64,000 nt of DNA from positions 1 through 64,000 of the forward strand of contig JBFLYO010000013.1 in assembly GCA_040756745.1 (NCBI GenBank), read 5' to 3'. This document shows, piece by piece, positions 1 to 9,100 of this stretch (position 1 is its first letter; each line of letters opens with the position of its first letter). A model generated the notes under the pieces. That model worked only from the letters and a program-made list of their open reading frames with translations. It was not told the DNA's origin and did not search any database. The position numbers and the translations under genes are program-made. The DNA is from JBFLYO01 sp040756745. GTDB lineage: Bacteria; Bacteroidota; Ignavibacteria; UBA10030; UBA6906.

Positions 1-225
1 AGATCCTGGCTCACAGCGCTGTTCCAAGGATGAACGACCCTGCTTCAGGCAAGGAAATCTATAAAGGCGGGTACAGAGTGTCAACTGGTTCGAGGGATGT
101 CAGACCGCGTAAAATGCGGCTCATTGCGGGATCTCCCGTTCCACTTGACCTCATTCAGCGAATTCTCTACTTTTGTGGGTTCCTCGTGGTCGATATCACT
201 CTCTCTCCATGTTGCCTTCTGTTGG

Positions 226-912
226 ATGAAAAGAATCCGGCTCATCATCGTTGAAGACAATCGCCTCTTGAGGGAAGGCCTGAGCGCAATGCTCAGCGGG
301 CAATCAGATATCACCGTTATTGCCGCCCTCAGGAACGGAGAGGCGTTGCTGCGGACAATGCGAAAAAGGGTTGACGTTGTGCTGCTGGATCTCGTCCTTC
401 GGAGCCGGAACAGCCTGGGACTTGTTCAGTCGATCAAGCGGAAGAACCCCGAAGTGAGGATCGTGGTGATGGATCTCGCGCCGATCCAGCCCGCACTTGT
501 GGACTATGTGATGGCCGGTGTCGACGGGTTTGTACTGAAAGACGCTACGTTTGCTGAGTTTCTCCATGCCATCCGGCAGGTGGCCCGGGGCACGAGGGTC
601 ATGCCGGCAATGCTCACCTCGTCGCTCCTATCCCAGATCGCCGATCATGTCACACGCAACGGCAAAGGGAATCCCTTCAAATCCGTCAGGATGACGAGTC
701 GGGAACGGGAAGTGGTGGAACTTATCGCCGAGGGACTCAGCAATAAACAGATCGCCGCGCAGCTCAGTCTCGCCGTGGATACGGTGAAGAGTCACGTGCA
801 CAACATTCTCGAGAAGCTCTCCCTTCACACCCGACTCGAAATCGCCAGCTACCGCCATCTCGGCGGGCCATTCCCCCACGCTCCCCGCGATAAAGACGCG
901 TCAGACGAGTGA
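226..912 (+). CDS. NarL/FixJ-type response regulator with LuxR DNA-binding domain
   Basis: Encodes 228 residues from the ATG at 226, where the receiver domain begins (MKRIRLIIVEDNRLLREGL). The frame is open back to 97, but that extension matches nothing and there is no clear SD for either start. The receiver domain (about 1-120) has acidic pair E10/D11, phospho-acceptor D55 (VVLLDLVL) and K105 (FVLKDAT). The usual Ser/Thr switch position reads Asp (VVMDLAPI). A LuxR-type HTH spans about 150-215 (TSREREVVELIAEGLSNKQI). No sensor kinase is adjacent, so this is an orphan regulator. The gene lies upstream of a headless paralogue and a radical SAM pair, which it might control (inference). Confident as a response regulator; target unknown. 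Confidence 0.9.
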   Translation: MKRIRLIIVEDNRLLREGLSAMLSGQSDITVIAALRNGEALLRTMRKRVDVVLLDLVLRSRNSLGLVQSIKRKNPEVRIVVMDLAPIQPALVDYVMAGVDGFVLKDATFAEFLHAIRQVARGTRVMPAMLTSSLLSQIADHVTRNGKGNPFKSVRMTSREREVVELIAEGLSNKQIAAQLSLAVDTVKSHVHNILEKLSLHTRLEIASYRHLGGPFPHAPRDKDASDE

Positions 913-1125
913 TCCGCGGGGGGGATATCCTCTCTGCGATCAGATGAGAGCCTCGCATCCCCATCGAAGGGACTAATCCTCTTTCCATCCTTTTAGGCTA
1001 TTTCAAAGAGGAGTGGTTCTTCCTACACTCTCTGTGGCAAGAATCCTCCTCCTCTCGGTGTGCAGTGAATCGTCGATGACAAATTGCTTGCGGCATATTT
1101 CGTCATCTGACGAAAGGCGTCGCCC

Positions 1126-1455
1126 ATGTACGAAGGGAGTCGGGTGATGGCGCCTTCAGGGAAGAAGGCATCGCGCCTCCGGTCACCAAGGCGGAAGAGA
1201 ATCCCACCTCGCAACACTACCTCTGTTCTCGATCTTGTTCGTGCAGGCGTTGAACGGTTTGTCCTGAGGGACGCCAATATGATGTCGTTCCAGAGAGCTA
1301 TCCGTGCGGCGGCCAGGAGGGGGGTGAAGTCGACCCACCCGCTGACCGGAGCTGCATTCCGGCGCATCGTGAAGGATGCTCTTCGAGAGCGCAAGACACG
1401 AATAGAAAAAGCATCGCGCGAACACACCACATCCGATCGGGAGGACTCCGAATGA
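1126..1455 (+). CDS. Truncated receiver-domain paralogue lacking the phospho-acceptor half
   Basis: Encodes 109 residues. Residues about 34-92 (VLDLVRAGVERFVLRDANMM onward) align with residues about 90-150 of the regulator at 226-912 (VDYVMAGVDGFVLKDATFAE). The first half of the receiver, with the acidic pair and Asp, is missing, the conserved Lys is Arg, and there is no HTH. The N-terminus is short and basic. The stop overlaps the ATG of the next gene (ATGA at 1452), so the frame is preserved in a translationally coupled position. It could be a decayed regulator kept for coupling or a functional small partner protein. The start is uncertain; 1147 is an alternative ATG. Confidence 0.5.
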   Translation: MYEGSRVMAPSGKKASRLRSPRRKRIPPRNTTSVLDLVRAGVERFVLRDANMMSFQRAIRAAARRGVKSTHPLTGAAFRRIVKDALRERKTRIEKASREHTTSDREDSE

Positions 1456-3044
1456 GGAAACTGCGCATTGGCGTAATCGACCTTGTCAGTCAAGGTCCCA
1501 CAACGGCGTTGTGGGCCCGGGTGATGAATGCGAATCTGTCAAGCATCATGCCCCAGGTGGTTGCCGTCTGGTGCAAACAGGCCGGGCACGAAGTTACGTT
1601 GCTCTGTTACACCGGGTTCGAGCAACTGGATAAGGAACTCCCTGGAAATCTCGACCTCGTGTTCATCGGCGCGTTTACAGAATCTGCGCTGGTTGCCTAT
1701 GCCCTGAGCAACCGGTTCCATGCGCAGGGGACTGTCACGGCCCTTGGTGGCCCCCACGCACGGTGTTATCCGGAAGATGCGCAAAAGCATTTCGATTACG
1801 TGTTGGGGTTCACTGACGAGGCGGTCATCGGCGATGTCCTCACAGATTGTTCGCATCATCATCCCCTCGGTGTCCGGTTATCCGCACCCAGGCAGGCACA
1901 ACAACTGCCGGGAGTCCGTGATCGGTGGGAATTCATGGAGCCCACGCTGCGGAAAGCCCCGCTCATCCAGGTTGTCCCCATGCTCGCCAGCGTCGGATGT
2001 CCCTACACGTGCAGTTTCTGTATTGACTCCACTGTCCCGTATCAGCGTTTTGACGGCGAAATACTGAAGGCTGATCTCCGGTTTCTCCGTTCAAAATTCA
2101 AGCGGCCGCTTGTGGGATGGCATGACCCGAATTTCGGCGTCCAGTTCGATGCCATTATGGACAGCATTGAAGAAGCGGTTCCACCCGACAGCATTGATTT
2201 CATCGCCGAGAGCAGTCTTTCCCTTCTCTCGGAGCCGCATCTCCGACGGCTGAAACGGAACGGGTTCAAGGCGCTCCTCCCCGGTATCGAGTCATGGTTC
2301 GAACTGGGTGAGAAGTCGAGAGCACGTTCTGTGCAGGGTGAGGAGAAAGTGAAACGCGTGGCAGAGCATGTTAATCTGATTCTTCGCTATATTCCCTATG
2401 TGCAGACGAATTTCGTGATGGGACTGGACACGGATTCGGGGCCGGAGCCGTTCGAGCTCACGAAACGATTCGTGGACCTCGCCCCCGGTGCGTTCCCCGG
2501 CTATTCGCTTCTCACGGCGTTCGGAGCGGCCGCGCCGATCAACCTGGAGTACCAGCGTGAGAACCGCGTGCTGGCGTTCCCGTTTCACTTCCTGAACAAC
2601 AACGGTGCGATGAACCTGAGGCCGAAACACTATGCATGGCCTGACTTCTACCAACATGTGATAGATCTGACCGGATACACGTTTTCACTCCGGGCGATCC
2701 TCCGGCGTATGGTCGCAACGAGGGCGTTTGTTCCCCGATGGCTGAACGTCGTCCGGGCGATTTCGTCTGAAGGGTACGGACGAATCCGGTACCACCGGCA
2801 GATTCTCCACCTTCTCCAGTCTGACACCGCGTTTCGAGGCTTCTTCGAACAGGAGACAGATACCGTGCCGAGGTTTTACATCGATCGGATCCGGAAAGAT
2901 CTCGGACCGATCTGGGCCTCGTTGCCGGAAGGGGCATTCGAGCATGATCAGAATGCTTATCTCAGATCCCATGTGAGGGGGGATGGGACAGCCACCTTCC
3001 CCGGGCAGTCTGAGGAATCCGACACAGAGGCTCGTGTCGCATGA
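1452..3044 (+). CDS. B12-binding-type radical SAM protein
   Basis: Encodes 530 residues. The ATG overlaps the preceding stop and GAGGAC lies just upstream. The N-terminal half (about 1-140) has the Rossmann-like layout of the cobalamin-binding domain of B12-dependent radical SAM enzymes but no DxHxxG cobalamin motif. The radical SAM core carries C183, C187 and C190 (VGCPYTCSFC), the ligands for the SAM-binding 4Fe-4S cluster. A GGPHARCYP stretch near 99 is typical of this superfamily. The C-terminus is family-specific and unrecognised. It is first in a set with the small gene at 3097 and the second radical SAM gene at 3350. Methylation or another radical modification is likely, but the substrate cannot be read from sequence. 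Confidence 0.88.
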   Translation: MRKLRIGVIDLVSQGPTTALWARVMNANLSSIMPQVVAVWCKQAGHEVTLLCYTGFEQLDKELPGNLDLVFIGAFTESALVAYALSNRFHAQGTVTALGGPHARCYPEDAQKHFDYVLGFTDEAVIGDVLTDCSHHHPLGVRLSAPRQAQQLPGVRDRWEFMEPTLRKAPLIQVVPMLASVGCPYTCSFCIDSTVPYQRFDGEILKADLRFLRSKFKRPLVGWHDPNFGVQFDAIMDSIEEAVPPDSIDFIAESSLSLLSEPHLRRLKRNGFKALLPGIESWFELGEKSRARSVQGEEKVKRVAEHVNLILRYIPYVQTNFVMGLDTDSGPEPFELTKRFVDLAPGAFPGYSLLTAFGAAAPINLEYQRENRVLAFPFHFLNNNGAMNLRPKHYAWPDFYQHVIDLTGYTFSLRAILRRMVATRAFVPRWLNVVRAISSEGYGRIRYHRQILHLLQSDTAFRGFFEQETDTVPRFYIDRIRKDLGPIWASLPEGAFEHDQNAYLRSHVRGDGTATFPGQSEESDTEARVA

Positions 3045-3096
3045 AGGGGCCTGATCCGCGGAAGCAGTGGAGGACGTTCGAAAGGGGGTAGTGGCG

Positions 3097-3339
3097 ATGA
3101 CGGACAATGCGACAATCTGGAAGGCGCTTCAGCAACATCTGCCGAAGAGAACCTGGATCCCACTGTCGGACATTCTTGTGACAGTGCGAACCCGGGTCCT
3201 CCTGGACCAGGAGGACCTTCAGCGCCGGGGTTCGTCGTCCGGGATTCCTCGATGGGAATCCAACGTGCGCCGCTTGCTTCGGGCCAAGACGCGGATCGGC
3301 AGCATTCGGTCCAGAAAAAGTGGGATGGGGGGAGGTTGA
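3097..3339 (+). CDS. Small conserved-looking protein, possible winged-helix DNA-binding fold
   Basis: Encodes 80 residues from the ATG at 3097, chosen over the upstream 3067 start because AAAGGGGG sits 7-8 bases before it. The sequence begins MTDNATIWKALQQHLPKR and continues with WIPLSDI, an acidic LDQEDLQ segment and PRWESNVRRLLRAK. The W..L...LP...W.PL..I ... P.W...VR..L pattern resembles small helix-turn-helix-like domains fused to or near other bacterial proteins (recalled pattern, not a database hit). It sits between two B12-type radical SAM genes and its stop lies just before the start of the second. Function unknown; it could be a regulator or a substrate/partner. Confidence 0.6.
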   Translation: MTDNATIWKALQQHLPKRTWIPLSDILVTVRTRVLLDQEDLQRRGSSSGIPRWESNVRRLLRAKTRIGSIRSRKSGMGGG

Positions 3340-3349
3340 AGCAACTCCC

Positions 3350-4831
3350 ATGAAGATTCTCCTTGTTTGTCCCCAGTATCCCGACACCTTCTGGTCGTTC
3401 AAGCATGCGCTTCGATTTGTTTCGAAGAAGGCGGCGCAGCCCCCCCTCGGTCTGCTCACCGTCGCCTCTCTGCTCCCCGCAGAGTGGGAAAAACGGCTCG
3501 TCGATCTCAACCTGAGACCGCTCACCACGCAGGACCTCCACTGGGCCGACTATGTTTTCCTGACCGGAATGTCTGTCCAGGCAGAATCCGCCCGATCGGC
3601 CATCAAACGCTGCAATGAGACCGGGGTCCCCGTGGTGGCTGGTGGACCCCTCTTCACCGCCCGGCATGAGGAGTTTCAGGGCGTGGATCATTTTGTCCTG
3701 AACGAGGCGGAGATCACTCTTCCCCTCTTCCTTGACGACCTGCTCCACGGTCAACCGAAGGGCCTCTATACAACCCGGGAATGGGCGGACTTGATTATGA
3801 CCCCCTTGCCCATGTGGGAATTGATCAACCCCCGCCAGTACGCCACCATGAATATCCAGTACTCCCGGGGCTGCCCCTACGACTGTGAATTCTGCGACAT
3901 CACTGTTCTCTATGGTCGTGTGCCGCGAACGAAATCCGCTTCCCAGGTGATCGCCGAACTGGACGCGCTGTACCGAACCGGGTGGCGCAACCATGTGTTC
4001 TTTGTGGACGACAATTTCATCGGAAACAAGGACAGACTGAAGAAGGCCGTTCTGCCCCAGATCATCCGGTGGATGGAGGAAAAACGGTATCCTTTCTCCC
4101 TTGGAACGGAGGCCTCGCTCAACCTTTCCGATGACCCCGAATTGCTGGACATGATGGTTCGGGCCGGATTCGATGAGGTATTTGTTGGGATTGAAAGCCC
4201 GAATGAAGAGAGCCTGGATGAGTGCCGGAAGATCCCGAACAAGGGGCGGAACCTGATCGCGAGCGTCAAGACCCTCCAGAAGGCCGGCCTACAGGTTCAG
4301 GGAGGTTTCATTGTGGGATTCGACCACGACCCGCCGTCCATCTTTGACACCCTGATCAGGTTTATCCAGGAAAGTCGAATCGTCGTTGCTATGGTCGGAC
4401 TGCTTAACGCCCCCGTCAACACGCGGTTGTACAAGAGATTGGGGAAAGAGGAGAGGTTGTTGAAGGGGTTTTCGGGGAACAACACTGACTGCTCGATGAA
4501 CTTCATCCCGAAGATGAGTGCAGAAGGTTTGGTCGCGGGGTACAGGAAGATTCTCGCGACGATCTATTCCCCCAAGGAATACTATCAGCGGGTCATTGAT
4601 TTCCTCAAGACCCATGAACCACTCCGGAGGCGCAGCACATCCCTCCAGTTCGTGCATTTGCGGGCTTTGATTAAGTCGATGGTCCTGCTTGGCGTGATTG
4701 GGAGGGAGCGTCTCTATTACTGGAAGCTCTTCTTCTGGTCGCTGTTCCGTCGGCCGCGCCATTTCCCCACGGCGATCACCCTCGCGATCTACGGATTCCA
4801 TTTCCGGAGGGTCTTCGAACAGTACCTCTGA
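3350..4831 (+). CDS. B12-binding radical SAM protein with DUF4070-like C-terminus
   Basis: Encodes 493 residues from ATG 3350 (MKILLVCPQYPDTFWSFKHA); GGAGGT lies 13 bases upstream, rather far. The N-terminal cobalamin-binding-like domain spans about 1-140 and includes VVAGGPLFTARHEEF. The radical SAM cluster ligands are C175, C179 and C182 (RGCPYDCEFCD). The C-terminal part (about 330-480, including GNNTDCSMNFIPKM and YSPKEYYQRV) matches the DUF4070 architecture found on many B12-radical SAM proteins. The last 56 bp overlap the 3' end of the convergent helicase gene. The substrate is unknown, and the protein is clearly distinct from the radical SAM protein at 1452, so they are not a recent duplication. 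Confidence 0.9.
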   Translation: MKILLVCPQYPDTFWSFKHALRFVSKKAAQPPLGLLTVASLLPAEWEKRLVDLNLRPLTTQDLHWADYVFLTGMSVQAESARSAIKRCNETGVPVVAGGPLFTARHEEFQGVDHFVLNEAEITLPLFLDDLLHGQPKGLYTTREWADLIMTPLPMWELINPRQYATMNIQYSRGCPYDCEFCDITVLYGRVPRTKSASQVIAELDALYRTGWRNHVFFVDDNFIGNKDRLKKAVLPQIIRWMEEKRYPFSLGTEASLNLSDDPELLDMMVRAGFDEVFVGIESPNEESLDECRKIPNKGRNLIASVKTLQKAGLQVQGGFIVGFDHDPPSIFDTLIRFIQESRIVVAMVGLLNAPVNTRLYKRLGKEERLLKGFSGNNTDCSMNFIPKMSAEGLVAGYRKILATIYSPKEYYQRVIDFLKTHEPLRRRSTSLQFVHLRALIKSMVLLGVIGRERLYYWKLFFWSLFRRPRHFPTAITLAIYGFHFRRVFEQYL

Positions 4832-5990
4832 CAGGTTCGGAGGTCGCTGCGATCGTTCTCGGTGCTCCCGGGTACTGTTTCACGGCGAAGTGCCTCCCGA
4901 CGAACCGTTCAATCTTCGTCAGGTACTGGCGCTCTTCCGGGCTCACAAGAGTTATCGCATCGCCTGCCGATCCGGCCCTTCCCGTCCGACCGATCCTATG
5001 AATATAATCCTCGGCATACTGGGGCACGTCGAAGTTCACCACGTGCGAGATCCCTGTCACGTCAATCCCGCGTGCGGCGATATCGGTGGCAACAAGGACG
5101 CGAAACTTTCCCAGCTTGAACCCCTCGAGCGCCCGCTCTCGTTGTGCCTGGGTACGGTTCGAATGGATTGCGATGGCGGCGATGCCTCCCCGCTCCAGTC
5201 GCCGGCAGACTTTATCCGCCCCATGTTTCGTTCGCGAGAACACAAGGACGCTCTCCATCCTTTCGGCCTCGAGTGCATGGAGCAGGAGCGTCATCTTTGA
5301 ATCGCGCGTCGCCTCATAGAAATGCTGGGTGATGCCGTGCGCGGGATTCTGCCTGTTGCCCGAAGCAAAGGTCTGTGGATCACGGAGGAACCGGGCCGCC
5401 AGGGTTGTGATTTCCGCCGAAATGGTGGCGGAAAAGAGAAGCGTCTGTCGCTCCCTGGGAACCCGTTCAATGATCTTCGTGACGTCATGAATGAAGCCCA
5501 TGTCCAGCATCCGGTCCGCTTCGTCAAGGACGAGCACCTGGATGTCGGAGAGATCCAACGTTCGCTGCTGGAGATGATCCAGCAACCTTCCTGGAGTCGC
5601 GGTAATGATGTCGACCCCGCGGCGCAGCGCTCCGGTCTGAGCATTCATGCCGGCGCCTCCATAGATCGCAACGCCTCGAAGGGGGAGAAAGCGTCCGTAG
5701 ACGGCAACGGCTCCCTGAACCTGTTGCGCCAATTCCCGGGTCGGCGTAAGCACCAGAGCCCGGGGCCGCCGGTTCCTGCCGGAGGAAGCGTGTCCCACAG
5801 AAAGCCGATGCAGGAGCGGCAACACAAATGCCGCCGTTTTCCCTATGCCGGTCTGTGCGCTGGCAACGATGTCCTTCCCTGCCATGGCAGGGTGGATGGC
5901 AAGCGTCTGAATCGGCGTGGGGACTGTATGTCCTGCGGCGCGTACGCCTTCCAAAATGTGGTCGGAGAGACCAAAAGCGGCAAAGCCCAT
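4776..5990 (-). CDS. rhlE: DEAD-box ATP-dependent RNA helicase, RhlE type
   Basis: Encodes 404 residues with the full DEAD-box set: Q motif (TPIQ, about 25-28), motif I AQTGIGKT (45-52), PTRELAQQV (83-91), DEAD (156-159), SAT (187-189), and HRIGRTGRAG near 330. Motif I has Ile where most relatives have Thr (AQTGTGKT). The C-terminal tail is short and basic, as in RhlE, so a role in RNA unwinding during ribosome or mRNA metabolism is expected. The gene faces the radical SAM gene with a 56-bp tail-to-tail overlap. It is divergent from the glucan synthetase gene across a 202-bp gap that should hold both promoters. Confidence 0.93.
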   Translation of the reverse strand: MGFAAFGLSDHILEGVRAAGHTVPTPIQTLAIHPAMAGKDIVASAQTGIGKTAAFVLPLLHRLSVGHASSGRNRRPRALVLTPTRELAQQVQGAVAVYGRFLPLRGVAIYGGAGMNAQTGALRRGVDIITATPGRLLDHLQQRTLDLSDIQVLVLDEADRMLDMGFIHDVTKIIERVPRERQTLLFSATISAEITTLAARFLRDPQTFASGNRQNPAHGITQHFYEATRDSKMTLLLHALEAERMESVLVFSRTKHGADKVCRRLERGGIAAIAIHSNRTQAQRERALEGFKLGKFRVLVATDIAARGIDVTGISHVVNFDVPQYAEDYIHRIGRTGRAGSAGDAITLVSPEERQYLTKIERFVGRHFAVKQYPGAPRTIAATSEPVRGTVRRPSGNGIRRSRG

Positions 5991-6192
5991 ATAGTGACTC
6001 TACTGTAGAAGTGTGTGAAAGAGTTGTGCTCTACACAACCGCGGAGCACGCTGGTGATTGGTGAGGCAGGAGAGGAGTCACCGGGTACGGCATGTCGCTG
6101 GTTTGCAGTGCTCATAAGGTATGCAGATTCCTGTTCTGTTCCTAACACTAAATGCGGAATCTCTATCTCTCTCATTTTCTCACGGAATTAGG

Positions 6193-9100
6193 ATGCATGA
6201 AGGCATTCTAATCGGATATTTTGGCCAGAAGGATGAGGCGCACAAAGCGTTCAAGCAATTGTGGCGGAAGGGTTACAGACGCGCCGCGTGGGTGAGCAAG
6301 AGTGCCGAAGGAGACGTCCGCATCCATGATCCAGTTTACTGGCGACGGGCGTTCGGGGTTCAGCGGGGAGTTATTGAGGATCATGCCCGCTGGCTGGTCT
6401 CCGGGGAGAGCGTTCTGATTGTTCAGGCATCCATCGAGAAAGTACGGGTTCCTCTGGCTGTGTTGCTGGAGAGCGGAGAGACACAGCCGGCGGTGTTCAT
6501 CCTGTATCCGAAGCGCGAGAGTCCTCAGGGTGAGGATTGGACAATGGGGACATCGATCACCCCGGCTCAACTCCAGAACCATGCCCAACGACTGGCCGCG
6601 ATCCATCGGTTGGCTTTGGGTCCGCCGCAAGACACTGAACTGCTCAAACGGATAACGGAGGGCCGGAGATGGATCCACAACACTTGCCTGGATCTCACCG
6701 TGGCGAGTCGCCTGGAGCAAAGCGTGTCGCCGGCCGCCGAGTGGCTCCTGGATAATGAATACATCGTCGAAGGCAACTCCCGAACGGTACTCCTGAACCT
6801 CCCTCCGCGTTATTTCCGGCAACTGCCAGCGCTCACAAGCGGGCCCGACCGGGCGCTCCCCCGCATCTACGGCCTGGCGCGGGAACTTGTCTCCCATACA
6901 GACCTGCGCCTGAACCAGGAAAGCATCCTGGCGTTCGTTGAGGCGTATCAAAGCGAAGCGCCCTTATCTATTGGAGAACTCTGGGCCGTACCTCAGATGC
7001 TGCGTGCTGCGCTCATGGAAGGCATCCGGCAAATCGCAGGTAGGACCCAGACTGAGCTGCGTGAGCGTGGAATTGCCAACGAGTGGGCCAACAGACTCAT
7101 TGCGGTCCACCGCCGGGATCCCCAACAGATATTCTCGATTCTGGCGGATCTTACGCAGACCCAGCCCGACCCCAGCCCCTATTTCGCGTCGCAGTTGATC
7201 GATTACCTGTACGACGAGGAGGCTGTACTGGCACCGGTTCAAAGTTGGCTGGAACGCAAATTCCAGAGATCCCTGGGCGATCTCAGCCAGCGAGCAACAA
7301 CCCGCCAGACGACAGATCAAATCTCCACAGGAAATGCGTTTACCAGCTTGCGCCAGCTCGACCTAGTCGATTGGAAAGTCTGCTTCGAAAGGCTGAGCCG
7401 TGTCGAAGCGTTGCTGCGGCAAGATCCGGCCGGCATCTATCCCCACATGGATTTCAACACTCGCGATCGATGCCGTCGTGCAATCGAGGATCTCCACCGA
7501 GGGTCGGGTTTGTCCGAAGACATGGTTGCCCAACGTGTCCTTGATTTGACCACCCAGGCGGCCCGTGAATCCGCTGCGGATCTGCGATCGAGTCATGTCG
7601 GAACATATTTGATCGGCGAGATGAGAGGGGTGCTGGCGCGGCTGATCGGGTGTCGCGAGACATTGCGTTTCCGCGCGCTGCGTTGGACATATCGTCATCA
7701 TTCCTCAGTGTACTTTTCCGGCCTCGGTTTCCTCTCCGTGGCGTTGGTCTCCCTGCTCCTGCTATTTGGACTGCACGGCGAGACACCGTACACGCTGCTT
7801 TTGGTCGCCCTCCTCTTGCTCATCCCCGCAAGCCAGTTATCGCTTGAGGTAATGAATTACCTGGTGATGCGGCTGATGCCGCCGCGCATTCTCCCGAAGA
7901 TGGATTACAGTGTTTCAGGGATTCCTGACGCGTTTCGAACACTTGTTGTCGTGCCCGTAATGCTGGTGGACCTGGAAACGATTCATGATGAGGCTGAGAA
8001 ACTTGAGATACGCTATCTCGCAAACAAGGAAGACAATCTCCTTTTTGGCCTTTTCTCGGATTACGTGGATGCTGCGCAGGTGCACTGTGAAGAAGACGAA
8101 TCCCTGCTCCAGGCGGCCAAGGCATGCATTGAATCCCTCAATCAACGGCATGGCGGCAACCGGTTCCTCCTATTTCATCGGGAGCGAACATGGAGTGAGT
8201 CCGAACAAGGATTCATCGGCTGGGAACGAAAACGCGGAAAGTTGGAGGAGCTGAATGGCCTGATCGATGGCACGCGGCCACACGAGGCTGGCCGCCTGCT
8301 CCACGTCGGCCACGCGGATCAGCTGTCCGACGTGAGGTTTGTCATCACTCTGGACAGTGACACGCAACTGCCCAATGGCACTGCCCGTCGGTTGATTGAG
8401 ACCCTGTCTCATCCACTGAACCAGGCACGACTCGACATTGAAGGCCGGATCCAGGCCGGCTACACGATCATCCAGCCTCGCGTGAGCCCTACCCTGCCGA
8501 GCATGAGCGGATCACCATTCAGCCGGCTCTTTTCGGATCCGATCGGCGTCGATCCCTATACCAATGCAGTATCCGATGTCAATCAGGACCTCGCCGGTGA
8601 AGGTTCCTACCATGGCAAGGGCATCTATGATGTACGCGCGTTCAGCCGGGTGCTTGCCGGCAGATTCCCCGAAGCGAGGCTCCTCAGCCATGATCTGATT
8701 GAGGGCGCACACGTCCGCGTGGGATTCGCCAGCGATATTGAGCTCTATGATGAGTTTCCACAGGACTATTTGAGTTTCATAAGGCGGCTGCATCGCTGGA
8801 TTCGAGGCGATTGGCAGATTGCGGGTTGGATGATGCCGCGCGTCCCCCAGCCGCACGGCGGGAGCGGCCCCAACCCGCTTTCGTGGTTCAATCGCGGGAA
8901 GATTCTTGATAACTTGCGCCGCAGCTTGCTGCCGGTAGCCAGTCTGGCCTTGCTGCTGGCCTCCTGGATGATATCTCTTCATGCCGGTGTGATCGCTACA
9001 GCAGTGGTCGCTACGCAACTCCTCTTTCATTCTCTCGCTCAACACTTCACCTGGGCTACTACCCCGCCTGGATCGAAGGGTGTCTCCGTAACGAAGGTGA

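Noticed and set aside
1023..1493. Minus-strand frame overlapping the receiver stub
   Set aside because: It contains no recognisable domain and lies antisense to the better supported plus-strand frame.
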